Shown piece after piece: positions 53,234 through 62,160 of a stretch of DNA of 64,000 nucleotides. The stretch comes from Mucilaginibacter terrae (GTDB lineage: Bacteria > Bacteroidota > Bacteroidia > Sphingobacteriales > Sphingobacteriaceae): positions 2,976,001 to 3,040,000 of the forward strand of contig NZ_JAVLVU010000001.1 of the NCBI RefSeq assembly GCF_031951985.1, in the 5' to 3' direction. The position numbers and the translations under genes were made by a program. Below the pieces are notes generated by a model. That model was not told the origin of the DNA. It saw only the letters and a list, made by a program, of their open reading frames with translations, and did not search any database. Position 1 is the stretch's first letter. Each line of letters opens with the position of its first letter.

Positions 53234-53266
53234 CAAAAAAGCGCCGAAATGTTCGGCGCTTTTTTG
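53234..53266 (-). terminator. Strong terminator after the regulator operon
   Basis: 15-pair stem CAAAAAAGCGCCGAA / TTCGGCGCTTTTTTG with loop ATG. On the minus strand it ends the NtrC-type regulator/small protein transcript. Confidence 0.9.
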
Positions 53267-53294
53267 TAATATAAAACGGTACTAAATAAGCGCT

Positions 53295-53516
53295 CTACAC
53301 ACCAAGCTCTTTTACCATGCTATCAATTTTTGCACAGCTCATTTTAATGGTATCTAAATAAAAAGCAAAATCTTCAGTAGGGTTTTCAACCTCGTAAGGC
53401 AATTGCGCTAAAGCCAGGTGAATGTTCGATAGCTGATTTTTAATATCGTGCTTAAACGTACGTATGGCCGGTCCTTCAACTGCTTTGTATTCCTCTTCGT
53501 CCTGTTCAAACCCCAT
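53295..53516 (-). CDS. 73-residue histidine-kinase-like DHp (H-box) protein
   Basis: A very short protein, MGFEQDEEEY..., whose core FKHDIKNQLSNIHLALAQL reads like the H-box of a sensor kinase (HDLKNPL type), with the phospho-acceptor candidate His 23 and a second helix DFAFYLDTIKMSCAKIDSMV. It has no ATP-binding (HATPase) domain. It lies 4 bases after the NtrC-type response-regulator gene on the same strand, so it is co-expressed with it. It may be a phosphotransfer or decoy partner of that regulator; the frame is well supported by the tight spacing and following terminator, the function is inferred. Confidence 0.75.
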   Translation of the reverse strand: MGFEQDEEEYKAVEGPAIRTFKHDIKNQLSNIHLALAQLPYEVENPTEDFAFYLDTIKMSCAKIDSMVKELGV

Positions 53517-53520
53517 GTTA

Positions 53521-54999
53521 TTATTTGCCTAAGTTGATAGCCTTCATTTTATTGTAGAGCGTTTTGCGGTCTATTTTTAAAATTTCGGCGGCCTTGGTTT
53601 TATTAAAATTCACCTCGCGCAGCACTTTTAATATGGTTTCGTACTCGGCCTCGAGTGCGGCATTCTTTAAATCATGGCGTACCTCTTTAACCGGTGCAGG
53701 TGCAGCCGATGGTTGCTCCTGGTGCATGCCTACAAATGAACCCGAGTTGGTAGGGCCATCAAATGACGAACGGCTGTAGGCCAGCATTTCGAGCGGAAGG
53801 GCTTTCATCGGTATCTCGTCGCCCTCGGTTAACAGGGTGGCACGGCGTATCACGTTTTTAAGCTCGCGTATGTTACCTTGCCAGCGGTAGCTCATAAAGC
53901 ATTCCACTACTTCGGGCGACAGGCGGCTTACACTGCGGCCCAGCTCCTGGTTGGCGCTGCGTAAAAAGTGCTCGGCTAATAAAATTATATCGTTACCACG
54001 CTCGCGCAGGGCAGGCATGTAAATACTAAACTCGTTAAAGCGGTGGTATAAGTCCTCACGGAAACGGCCGCGTTGTATCGAATCCTGCAGGTTTTCATTT
54101 GTGGCAACGATCAAGCGCACATCCAAGTCGATCTCTTTGGTTGAGCCAATGCGTTTTACCTTGCGCTCCTGCACGGTACGCAACAGGGCTGCCTGAATAT
54201 CGTATGATAAGTTACCTACTTCATCTAAAAACAAAGTGCCGCCGTTAGCCATCTCAAAGTGACCTATTTTGGTATACAATGCACCGGTAAATGAGCCCTT
54301 TTCGTGACCGAAGAACTCGCTTTGAGCCAACTCTTTGGTTAACGAGCCACAGTCCATAGCCACAAAGGGCTGATCGCGGCGTGAGCTGTTGAGGTGAATG
54401 CTCTTGGCAACCGACTCTTTACCGGTACCACTCTCTCCCATAATAATTACGCTGTAATTGGTAGGTGCTACCAGCTCAATTTGTCTTAACAACTCCTTTG
54501 ATGCACGGCTGCTACCGCTCACAAACTCGTTAGACATTACCTGCTTGCTCTTATCCTTACTGCCACCGCTTGCCTTGGTATTACCCACCGCAGCCGATGC
54601 CGATGAGGCTTCCTGCTCGGCAGCCTCCAATAAAGCGTAATGTGTTTCAATAGCCTTGTTAATGGTGGTCAGTATCTCATCAGGGTACAGCGGTTTGGTG
54701 ATGTAATCATATGCGCCCATTTTAATGAGCTCAACCGCCATTTTAATATCAGAGTAACCGGTAATAATAATTACACCGGTTTTTGGATAGTTATTTTTGA
54801 TATACTTCAGCATTTCGCGGCCGTCGGTATCTTCCAAACGGTAATCGCAAAGCACTAAGTTATACTCGCTGTTTTTAAGCTGTTCCATCCCGTTACTTCC
54901 GCTCGAGGCTGTGGCAACCTCAAAGCCATTACGGGTTAAAAATTTGGAAAGCAATAACGCGGTGTTTACTTCATCATCAATGATGAGGATTTTCTTCAT
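53521..54999 (-). CDS. NtrC-type sigma-54-dependent response regulator
   Basis: A 492-residue transcription activator. Receiver domain about 1-120 with acceptor Asp in LVLCDYRLEDTDG; linker with low-complexity ASSASAAVG; AAA+ sigma-54 activation domain about 165-405 with Walker A GESGTGKESVA, the sigma-54-contacting KGSFTGA loop, FLDEVGNL and RFREDLYHRFN; and a Fis-type helix-turn-helix at the C terminus (NKTKAAEILKIDRKTLYNKM). A phosphorelay signal makes it open sigma-54 promoters. No full-length kinase is beside it; only the 73-residue H-box protein follows. Targets are unknown. Confidence 0.93.
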   Translation of the reverse strand: MKKILIIDDEVNTALLLSKFLTRNGFEVATASSGSNGMEQLKNSEYNLVLCDYRLEDTDGREMLKYIKNNYPKTGVIIITGYSDIKMAVELIKMGAYDYITKPLYPDEILTTINKAIETHYALLEAAEQEASSASAAVGNTKASGGSKDKSKQVMSNEFVSGSSRASKELLRQIELVAPTNYSVIIMGESGTGKESVAKSIHLNSSRRDQPFVAMDCGSLTKELAQSEFFGHEKGSFTGALYTKIGHFEMANGGTLFLDEVGNLSYDIQAALLRTVQERKVKRIGSTKEIDLDVRLIVATNENLQDSIQRGRFREDLYHRFNEFSIYMPALRERGNDIILLAEHFLRSANQELGRSVSRLSPEVVECFMSYRWQGNIRELKNVIRRATLLTEGDEIPMKALPLEMLAYSRSSFDGPTNSGSFVGMHQEQPSAAPAPVKEVRHDLKNAALEAEYETILKVLREVNFNKTKAAEILKIDRKTLYNKMKAINLGK

Positions 55000-55212
55000 A
55001 GTGGCAATTTACTCAATTATAGGTAATCTGTTCTCTAAAGGTAGCTCTTCCTACAAAAATGATAAAATTTGTTACATTATAACAAGGCTTGTACATTATT
55101 ATTTAACTATTATCTAAACAAATTAGTCGTACAAGATAAACTATACATATACTCGCGGAGTTACAGCGGTCAAACACAGGGCTTGTTTCTGCTTAAAAGT
55201 GCTATTTTTTAT

Positions 55213-55220
55213 TACATTTG
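55213..55220 (+). promoter_or_regulatory. -7 box of glnS
   Basis: TACATTTG, a perfect TAnnTTTG, ends 19 bases before the glnS ATG. The -33 element is not clear. This box lies inside a longer open frame upstream, which argues against starts before 55240. Confidence 0.6.
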
Positions 55221-55239
55221 CCTTTGTACACGTATAAGT

Positions 55240-56898
55240 ATGACTGAAGAAAGAGCACTGAATTTTATTGAAGAAATTGTTGAGAAAGACCTGGAAACCG
55301 GCAAGCACAACGGCCGTGTTCACACGCGTTTTCCTCCTGAGCCTAATGGTTATTTACACATTGGGCATGCCAAATCTATTTGCTTAAACTTTGGCCTTGC
55401 GCAGCGTTATAACGGTAAAACCAACCTGCGTTTTGATGACACCAATCCTGTTACCGAAGATACTGAATACGTAGAAAGCATTAAGGAAGATGTGCGCTGG
55501 TTAGGCTTTGAATGGGCTAATGAGCTGTACGCGTCCGACTATTTTGATTTGCTTTATGCCTTTGCCCTCAACTTAATTAAGCAGGGACTGGCCTACGTTG
55601 ACGATAGTTCTCCTGAAGAAATTGCTGCCCAAAAAGGCACCCCAACCGAGCCCGGCACGCCTAACCAATACCGCAGCCGCAGTATTGAAGAGAATGTGCA
55701 ACTGTTTGAAGACATGAAGGCCGGTAAATATCCCGATGGCGCTAAAGTGCTGCGTGCCAAAGTTGACCTGGCATCACCCAACATGCACCTGCGCGACCCG
55801 CTGATGTATCGCATACGCCATGCCCACCATCACCGCACAGGCGATAAATGGTGCATTTACCCGATGTATGATTTTGCCCATGGCCAGTCGGACGCGATCG
55901 AGGAGATCACCCACTCTATTTGTACGTTGGAGTTTATACCCCACCGCGCACTGTATGATTGGTTTATTGAAAAACTGGAAGTATTTCCGTCGCACCAATA
56001 CGAGTTTGCCCGTTTGAATCTTACCTATACGGTAATGAGCAAACGCAAACTACTGCAATTGGTAAACGAAGGCCACGTGGAGGGCTGGGACGACCCACGC
56101 ATGCCAACCATTAGCGGTTTACGCCGCCGTGGTTATACACCGGCTTCTATCCGTGAATTTTGTGAGCGCATTGGCGTAGCCAAGCGCGAAAACCTAATAG
56201 ACGTGGGTTTACTGGAGTTTTGCATACGCGAAGACCTGAACAAAACCGCATGGCGCCGCATGGCCGTGTTAGACCCTATAAAACTGGTTATTACCAATTA
56301 CCCCGAAGGCCAAACCGAAACCCTGCACGGCGAAAACAACCCTGAGGTTGAAGGTGGCGAAGGCGGTAGAGATATTCCGTTCAGCAACGAGATTTACATT
56401 GAGCGCGAGGATTTTATGGAAGTTCCGCCTAAAAAGTTCTTCCGTTTGGGTGTAGGGCTTATGGTGCGCTTGAAGCATGCCTACATTGTAAAATGCGAGA
56501 GCTTTGTAAAGGATGCCGATGGCAACGTAACCGAGGTGCATTGTACCTATATTCCCGAATCAAAATCGGGTAACGACACCAGCGGTATTAATGTAAAAGG
56601 CACCATCCATTGGGTAAGCGTACCGGGTGCTAAAACTGCCGAAGTGCGTTTGTACGATCGTCTGTTTAAATCAGAAAATCCGGCCGCCGAAGAAGGCGAC
56701 TTTAAAGACGACCTGAACCCGAACAGCTTACAGATCATTAACGCCTATGTTGAACCCGATCTGGCTGCTGCAATACCAGGCAAAGGCTACCAGTTCATCC
56801 GCAAAGGTTACTTTACTTTAGATAAACTATCTACCGACGAGAAACTGGTATTTAACCGCACGGTGACTTTGAAGGATGGTTGGGTGAAGAAGGGATAA
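55240..56898 (+). CDS. glnS: Glutamine--tRNA ligase
   Basis: GlnRS charges tRNA-Gln directly with glutamine. The 552-residue class I synthetase has the N-terminal sequence [16 protein letters not shown] with the HIGH motif, [19 protein letters not shown] and the KMSKS equivalent [10 protein letters not shown], then the two beta-barrel anticodon-binding domains (about 340-550). ATG at 55240 gives [18 protein letters not shown], the family N terminus; the frame continues upstream to 55069, but that part has no homology and overlaps the promoter. Two tandem hairpins lie after the stop. Confidence 0.96.
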   Translation: MTEERALNFIEEIVEKDLETGKHNGRVHTRFPPEPNGYLHIGHAKSICLNFGLAQRYNGKTNLRFDDTNPVTEDTEYVESIKEDVRWLGFEWANELYASDYFDLLYAFALNLIKQGLAYVDDSSPEEIAAQKGTPTEPGTPNQYRSRSIEENVQLFEDMKAGKYPDGAKVLRAKVDLASPNMHLRDPLMYRIRHAHHHRTGDKWCIYPMYDFAHGQSDAIEEITHSICTLEFIPHRALYDWFIEKLEVFPSHQYEFARLNLTYTVMSKRKLLQLVNEGHVEGWDDPRMPTISGLRRRGYTPASIREFCERIGVAKRENLIDVGLLEFCIREDLNKTAWRRMAVLDPIKLVITNYPEGQTETLHGENNPEVEGGEGGRDIPFSNEIYIEREDFMEVPPKKFFRLGVGLMVRLKHAYIVKCESFVKDADGNVTEVHCTYIPESKSGNDTSGINVKGTIHWVSVPGAKTAEVRLYDRLFKSENPAAEEGDFKDDLNPNSLQIINAYVEPDLAAAIPGKGYQFIRKGYFTLDKLSTDEKLVFNRTVTLKDGWVKKG

Positions 56899-56923
56899 TT
56901 ATTATTCGTAATGTTTAGTCCGT

Positions 56924-57021
56924 GCAGGGTCCTCTACGAGAGACCCTGCTGAAACAAAATGCTGAAGTAATTGCATCAACGCGGCGCAGGGTCCTCTCTG
57001 AGAGACCCTGCTGAAACAAAA
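56924..57021. repeat. Two tandem GCAGGGTCCTCT hairpins (family F)
   Basis: Two 36-base copies at 56924-56959 and 56986-57021 differ at two bases. Each folds as GCAGGGTCCTCT / AGAGACCCTGC and ends with the same GAAACAAAA tail. They lie between glnS and xth and may stop glnS transcription, although no long T run follows either. Confidence 0.8.
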
Positions 57022-57076
57022 AATAAATTAAACCTGAGGTTGGTGTTGTCACCAACCTTTGCATTATAATATAAAA

Positions 57077-57844
57077 GTGAAAATCGTCACCTACAACGTA
57101 AACGGCATACGCTCGGCCATGACCAAAGGCTGGCTATCTTGGCTGCAGGCCACCGATGCCGATGTGGTGTGCTTACAGGAAATTAAAGCCACACCCGATG
57201 TGCTTACTGATCTGTTTTTGGTAGAGCAGTTGGGGTATCAGCACTACTGGTATCCGGCCCAAAAGAAAGGTTATAGCGGTACGGCCATCTTTACCAAACA
57301 CACGCCCAAACATGTGGAGTATGGTTGCGGCATTGAAGATTTTGACAACGAGGGCCGCTGCATCAGGGTTGATTTTGAGGATATATCGGTCATGAGCGTG
57401 TATTTCCCATCAGGATCGAGCGGTGATGAGCGCCAGGTTTTTAAATACCGTTTTTTGGATGAGTTTGGCGAATATCTGAACAAATTAAAGTGGGCTTACC
57501 CCAAGCTGGTGGTTTGCGGCGATTACAATATTTGCCACAAGCCTATCGATATTCATAACCCAAAAGCGAACGCAAACTCATCAGGCTTTTTGCCGGAAGA
57601 GCGTGCCTGGATGGACCGCTTTGTAGATAACGGTTTTGTAGATAGTTTCCGTTACCTTAATCCCGAACCGCACAACTATACCTGGTGGAGCTTCCGCGCC
57701 AATGCCCGCGCTAAAAACTTAGGCTGGCGTATTGATTACAATATGGTAACTACCGAACTGCAAAGCACCATTAAACGCGCCGCTATTTTGCCCGAAGCAA
57801 GACACTCCGACCATTGCCCGGTGTTGCTGGAACTGGATGTTTAG
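57077..57844 (+). CDS. xth: Exodeoxyribonuclease III (AP endonuclease)
   Basis: A 255-residue exonuclease/endonuclease/phosphatase-fold enzyme that cuts at abasic sites and trims 3' ends in base-excision repair. Family motifs: IVTYNVNGIRSA at the N terminus, VVCLQEIKATP (catalytic Glu), VCGDYNICHKPIDIHNPKAN, and DHCPVLLEL with the catalytic Asp-His. GTG at 57077 is chosen because homology starts with KIVTYNVNG; a TTG at 57059 lies inside a -7-like box AACCTTTG and is therefore unlikely. Confidence 0.94.
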   Translation: MKIVTYNVNGIRSAMTKGWLSWLQATDADVVCLQEIKATPDVLTDLFLVEQLGYQHYWYPAQKKGYSGTAIFTKHTPKHVEYGCGIEDFDNEGRCIRVDFEDISVMSVYFPSGSSGDERQVFKYRFLDEFGEYLNKLKWAYPKLVVCGDYNICHKPIDIHNPKANANSSGFLPEERAWMDRFVDNGFVDSFRYLNPEPHNYTWWSFRANARAKNLGWRIDYNMVTTELQSTIKRAAILPEARHSDHCPVLLELDV

Positions 57845-57970
57845 GTTTGCAGAAGCAAGCTTTTGTTTACCCGTTACGTCAGTTTCAAGAATTGTTCAGG
57901 GTTTTGTTTCTATGTTAAACTAATGGAATAACCATTTGCGGTATATTGCTCAATATTTCAACAAAACCAC

Positions 57971-58464
57971 ATGGCTGTTAAAACTATAATTATTGCTGCC
58001 GCATTACTTTGCGGATTAGGTTCATTTGCACAGGCGCAACAAGTGGCGTATCCGCCATCGCAAGAAAAACTCATACCCGAAAGCAGATTAAAGGCGGCAT
58101 CCGAATTGCTTGCAGCAACAGGGCTTTCCACTCAAATGGATGCCATGTACAGCACCATGATCGATGCAAACAGTGCACAAATTCCGGCAGATAAAAAGGC
58201 GAAGTTTAAAGAGCTATGACTAACTTCTTAAAAAAGTATATGAGCTACGAATCGATGAAGGATGACCTGGCAAAAATATACGCCGAAGAATTTACCGAAC
58301 AGGAATTAAAAGACATTACTAAATTTTACTTAACCCCTGCCGGTAAAAAAGTGAATCAAAAAATGGCTGCGTTAATGCAAAAAGGCGTTGTATTAGGCCA
58401 AAACAGGATGCAGGCTCACTTAGCCGAATTTCAGAACGATTTACAGAAGGCTTTTCCCAATTAG
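57971..58464 (+). pseudogene. DUF2059 exported protein, split by a one-base frameshift
   Basis: A DUF2059-family exported protein of about 164 residues when joined; function unknown. The first part has the signal MAVKTIIIAAALLCGLGSFAQAQ and EKLIPESRLKAASELLAAT, and stops at 58219. The rest (NFLKKYMSYESMKDDLAKIY, TEQELKDITKFYLTPAGKK) begins at an ATG overlapping that stop (CTATGACT). Adding one base after GAGCT gives one continuous protein with the family spacing. The overlap would allow a ribosome to restart, but the second half has no signal peptide, so a split product would stay inside the cell. Real mutation or reading error. Confidence 0.75.
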
Positions 58465-59078
58465 TATAATTCTAAATTATCGTAAAACGGCAAGTAGGTT
58501 GCGCCTGGTTTAATATCGGGTGTAAATACCATTATAGCCGTACATTTTTGCTGGTTATCAATCTCGAAGGCAATACCCTCGCCTTGATAAATGTCGAACT
58601 TTTTAGAATCCTTTTTAAACCATGCCGTCTTTTGAGGGCGATATAAGTCTTCAATTTGCTCAAGGGTTGAACCCACGCGCACGTTATCTTTAGTTATAAA
58701 CCACGGCGAGGTTATCCTGATTTGTTTTACCCGGCTCGTTTCATCGTCGGTACCCATTTGGCGTGAGGCATAGATCATGGTTTGATAACCTTTACTATTA
58801 TGGTTGGCATACCATATCGAAAGAGACTTGCCCATGGCAGCATCACCCGCATCGGGTCGGCCAAGGCGCCGGGTAACATCGGCACCGTTATCATTCAACG
58901 CGGTCTGACCAATTGATTTTCCAGGAATAATTAATTTATCAGTTGGTATTGAAGCCGTTCTTGTAGTGGTGGCATCTGTTGTATCAATGGTCTGTTTGCT
59001 GGTTTCGGTCTTTTTATCGGGTTGATTACAGGCTGCGAGGCATATAGCAGCAAGTATCAGGAGTTTACTACTTTTCAT
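58461..59078 (-). CDS. Lipoprotein of unknown function
   Basis: No family recognised. A 205-residue lipoprotein with the signal MKSSKLLILAAICLAAC (lipobox LAAC), a Thr-rich linker (KKTETSKQTIDTTDATTTR), and a globular part with two similar segments. GKSIGQTALNDNGADVTRRL followed by RLGRPDAGDAAMG, and VRVGSTLEQIEDLYRP, look like repeated SmpA/BamE- or peptidase-inhibitor-like units. ATG at 59078 is chosen because the longer upstream frame lacks signal features. It overlaps the DUF2059 gene by 4 bases and is divergent from the helicase gene. Confidence 0.75.
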   Translation of the reverse strand: MKSSKLLILAAICLAACNQPDKKTETSKQTIDTTDATTTRTASIPTDKLIIPGKSIGQTALNDNGADVTRRLGRPDAGDAAMGKSLSIWYANHNSKGYQTMIYASRQMGTDDETSRVKQIRITSPWFITKDNVRVGSTLEQIEDLYRPQKTAWFKKDSKKFDIYQGEGIAFEIDNQQKCTAIMVFTPDIKPGATYLPFYDNLELY

Positions 59079-59153
59079 AAAATCTATAACAATCCAATAG
59101 CGGTTAGTGTTCAGCATGCAACTAAAATTGCATTGCTTTGTATTATTACAGCA

Positions 59154-62138
59154 ATGAAGAGCAAAGGGCAGCAAATTATAGGCGACTGGTTTAAGCAAAA
59201 AGGCTGGCGGCAGTTCCCGTTTCAGCAGGAAATGCAGGATGCTTATCTGGGCGGCTATTCGGGTTTGCTTAACGCGCCAACCGGTAGCGGTAAAACCTTT
59301 GCGCTGTTTTTACCCTTTTTGGTGGGCTATATTAACCAATACCCCGATACCTACCAAACCCGAAACAATAACGGTTTGCTGATGCTGTGGATAACGCCCT
59401 TGCGTGCCTTAACCAACGACATACGCAAAGCCATGCAGGAGGTGTGCGACGAAATAGGCCTCCCCTGGCGCATAGGCACCCGCACCGGCGACACCTCAGC
59501 CGCCGAAAAGCAGGCCCTTCGCAAAAAGCTCCCCGAAGTATTGCTCACCACCCCCGAAAGTCTGCACCTGATGCTGGCGCAAAAAAACTACCCCGACATG
59601 TTTAAGCACCTGCAGGTGGTGGTAATTGATGAATGGCACGAGTTGTTAGGAACCAAAAGGGGTGTGCAGGTGGAGTTGGGCTTGTCGAGGCTCAAAAATC
59701 TCACCCCGACCCTCTCCAAAGGAGAGGGAGATAAGAACCCTTCTATCGGGGGAAATAAATATCCTCATTATCATACTACGGATGCTTTGAGCTGGCATGC
59801 CAATATTGGCAATGCCAAGCAAATGAGGGCGCAACCCACCGAAGCAGAGAGTGTTCTTTGGCAATTTCTACGGAATAATGGTTTAGGTTGTAAATTCAGG
59901 AGACAACATCTTATTGGTAATTACATTCCTGATTTTGTTTGTCTGGAGAAAAAATTGGTAGTTGAGGTTGACGGCGATTACCATAACACTGATGAACAAC
60001 GGGTTCTTGACGAGCAGCGTACCGCTTATCTGAATGAAAAAGGTTACAAAGTTGTGCGGTTTAATAATGATCAAGTTCTGCATGATATTGACAATGTTGT
60101 TCTATCAATCAAAAAAACACTTGATGCTGGAAGTGATAAGAAAAAAAGCCCCCTCCCCCTTGGGGAGGGCTGGGGTGGGGTTATCTGGGGCATTAGCGCA
60201 ACCATAGGTAACCTTGAGCAGGCGGCCGAAGTGCTGTTAGGCAATGCCTTCCCGCCGGAGCGGATAAAGATGATACGGGCTAATATTGAAAAGAAGCTGG
60301 ACATACGCTCGGTTATTCCGCAGGATGTGGAAAATTACTCGTGGACAGGCCACATAGGCCTTAAACTGCTACCCGAGGTAATGGAGATCGTAGAGAAGAG
60401 CAAAACCACGCTCATTTTTACCAATACCCGTGCACAATCGGAAATATGGTATCACGCCATCCTCAATAACTATCCCGATTATGCAGGCATAATGGCCATG
60501 CACCACGGCTCGCTGGATAATGATTTGCGTAACTGGGTGGAGCAGGCGCTGCACCAGGGGATACTCAAAGTGGTGGTTTGCACTTCGAGTTTAGATTTAG
60601 GGGTTGATTTTCGTCCGGTTGATACGGTAGTACAGGTGGGCAGCCCTAAAGGCGTGGCTCGTTTTATGCAGCGGGCAGGGCGCAGCGGTCACCACCCGGG
60701 GGCTGTATCCAAAGCATATTATATTCCTACCCACTCACTGGAGTTATTGGAAGGCGCGGCGCTTAAACAAGCCATTTCCGAAACCCGCTTTGAAAGCCGC
60801 GACCCTATTTTGCTGGCTATTGATGTGCTTATACAATATATGGTTACGCTGGCCGTTTCTGATGGCTTCAGGGCTGATGAATTGTACGAAGAAGTTAAAA
60901 GCACCTACGCCTTTGCCGATCTGCGCCGGAACGAATTTGGCGAACTACTCGATTTCATTACCACCGGCGGAGCTACGCTATCACAGTACGACGAATTTTT
61001 AAAGGTTGAGGTAGAAGACGGCCTGTTTAAAGTGAATAGCCGCCGGGTAGCCATGCGCCATCGGTTTAGCATTGGTACCATTACCAGTTATGCCACTTTG
61101 CGGGTTAAGATGCTGCATGGTGGCTCATTGGGGTCGATAGAGGAGGGCTTTGTGGCACGCCTTAAACCCGGTGATACCTTTTGGTTCGCGGGCCGTAGCC
61201 TGGAGTTTGTTCAGCTGAAAGAAATGACAGCCATTGTACGAAAATCAAACAAAACAAAGGGCTTAATACCCAGCTGGGCGGGCGGGCGCATGCCGCTATC
61301 ATCACAACTATCGGCCGTGCTGCGCGATAAGTTAGACGAGGTAGCCCAGCATCTTGAAAAAGATGAAGAAGTGGTGGCGTTACGCTCACTTTTTAATTTA
61401 CAGGAGCAATTGTCTCATTTGCCCCGAAAAAATGATTTGCTCATCGAATCATTCGAGTCGCGCGATGGGCATCATTTGTTTGTTTACCCCTTTGAGGGGC
61501 GATTGGTGCATGAGGGCATGGCCTCCTTGATAGCTTACCGCATGGGCAAGATCAGGAAAGCCACCTACAGCATTGCCATGAACGATTATGGCTTTGAGCT
61601 GCTTACCGATGAGCCCATACCGTTGATGGAGGCTTTGGAAGAAGACCTGTTCAGCATCCATAATTTAATTGATGATATTCAGCATAGCTTAAATGCTAAT
61701 GAAATGGCCCGGAGGCGTTTCAGGGACATTGCGCAAATTGGCGGATTAATATTTAATGGTTACCCGGGCCAGCCTATTAAAAACAGGCATTTGCAAGCCA
61801 GCACAGGGCTTTTGTTTGATGTATTTACCGAGTACGAACCCGATAATTTACTCATACGCCAGGCATACAATGAAGCCTTAGCCTTTCAGTTAGAAGAATT
61901 CAGGCTGCGCGAGGCTTTGCAGCGCATACAAAAGCAGGAAATAGTTATTAAAGTGCTGGAGCGCCCTACCCCTTTTGCCTTCCCCATTATGGTTGATAGG
62001 TTGCGCGAAAAGATCACCATGGAAACATTGGAAGAACGCGTTGCCAAAATGGCCCGCAGCTACAATGCCATGGAGAACTTTGACGAACCAATGGAGCCTG
62101 CGCCCGAGCCGGCTAAACCGCGAAAGAGAAAACTTTAA
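59154..62138 (+). CDS. Lhr-type DEXH helicase (ligase-associated) with an inserted DUF559 nuclease domain
   Basis: A 994-residue SF2 helicase of the ligase-associated DNA damage response DEXH group. Walker A is LNAPTGSGKTFALF (about 36), motif II is VVIDEWHELLG (about 160), motif III is WGISATIGN (about 345), and the second RecA domain has VCTSSLDLGVDFRPVD and MQRAGRSGH. A winged-helix and Lhr-core region follow. Between motifs II and III lie about 160 extra residues (about 183-343): LTPTLSKGEG, then a DUF559 nuclease-like domain, then PLPLGEGWGG. Without them the length would be about 830, as expected. ATG at 59154 starts MKSKGQQIIGDWF; an earlier open frame is ignored. The usual ligase, exonuclease and PdeM partners are not beside it. 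Confidence 0.88.
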   Translation: MKSKGQQIIGDWFKQKGWRQFPFQQEMQDAYLGGYSGLLNAPTGSGKTFALFLPFLVGYINQYPDTYQTRNNNGLLMLWITPLRALTNDIRKAMQEVCDEIGLPWRIGTRTGDTSAAEKQALRKKLPEVLLTTPESLHLMLAQKNYPDMFKHLQVVVIDEWHELLGTKRGVQVELGLSRLKNLTPTLSKGEGDKNPSIGGNKYPHYHTTDALSWHANIGNAKQMRAQPTEAESVLWQFLRNNGLGCKFRRQHLIGNYIPDFVCLEKKLVVEVDGDYHNTDEQRVLDEQRTAYLNEKGYKVVRFNNDQVLHDIDNVVLSIKKTLDAGSDKKKSPLPLGEGWGGVIWGISATIGNLEQAAEVLLGNAFPPERIKMIRANIEKKLDIRSVIPQDVENYSWTGHIGLKLLPEVMEIVEKSKTTLIFTNTRAQSEIWYHAILNNYPDYAGIMAMHHGSLDNDLRNWVEQALHQGILKVVVCTSSLDLGVDFRPVDTVVQVGSPKGVARFMQRAGRSGHHPGAVSKAYYIPTHSLELLEGAALKQAISETRFESRDPILLAIDVLIQYMVTLAVSDGFRADELYEEVKSTYAFADLRRNEFGELLDFITTGGATLSQYDEFLKVEVEDGLFKVNSRRVAMRHRFSIGTITSYATLRVKMLHGGSLGSIEEGFVARLKPGDTFWFAGRSLEFVQLKEMTAIVRKSNKTKGLIPSWAGGRMPLSSQLSAVLRDKLDEVAQHLEKDEEVVALRSLFNLQEQLSHLPRKNDLLIESFESRDGHHLFVYPFEGRLVHEGMASLIAYRMGKIRKATYSIAMNDYGFELLTDEPIPLMEALEEDLFSIHNLIDDIQHSLNANEMARRRFRDIAQIGGLIFNGYPGQPIKNRHLQASTGLLFDVFTEYEPDNLLIRQAYNEALAFQLEEFRLREALQRIQKQEIVIKVLERPTPFAFPIMVDRLREKITMETLEERVAKMARSYNAMENFDEPMEPAPEPAKPRKRKL
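59700..60180 (+). mobile_element. DUF559 nuclease cassette bracketed by inverted family A arms
   Basis: A 481-bp insert inside the helicase gene. Left arm 59700-59730 reads CTCACCCCGACCCTCTCC with mirror GGAGAGGG; right arm 60148-60180 reads CCCCCTCCCCTTGGGG then GGGCTGGGGTGGGG, an inverted relative of the left one. Between them one DUF559 (Vsr/PD-(D/E)XK-like) domain covers helicase residues about 224-325. It contains PTEAESVLWQFLRNNGLG, KFRRQHLIGNYIPDFVC (Asp), KKLVVEVDGDYH (Glu and Asp) and GYKVVRFNNDQVL. An ATG at 59823 would start it alone. The insert keeps the reading frame throughout. Mobility is inferred from arms and position; no target duplication is certain (ATC flanks both sides). 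Confidence 0.7.
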
Positions 62139-62160
62139 ATAAGCTACAATTCCAAAAGGC

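Noticed and set aside
55069..55239. Extended N terminus of glnS
   Set aside because: The extra 57 codons have no homology and contain the predicted -7 box.
56924..57021. Start of a CRISPR array
   Set aside because: Only two units, palindromic, with a 26-bp spacer and no cas gene in the window.
59022..59153. Helicase start 44 codons further upstream
   Set aside because: That stretch overlaps the divergent lipoprotein gene and promoter region and has no helicase homology; MKSKGQQIIGDWF at 59154 is the natural N terminus.
59690..60185. Intein inside the helicase
   Set aside because: The insert has no splice-junction Cys/Ser, no terminal His-Asn and no Hint blocks; its ends are GC-rich palindromes, and DUF559 is not an intein endonuclease type.
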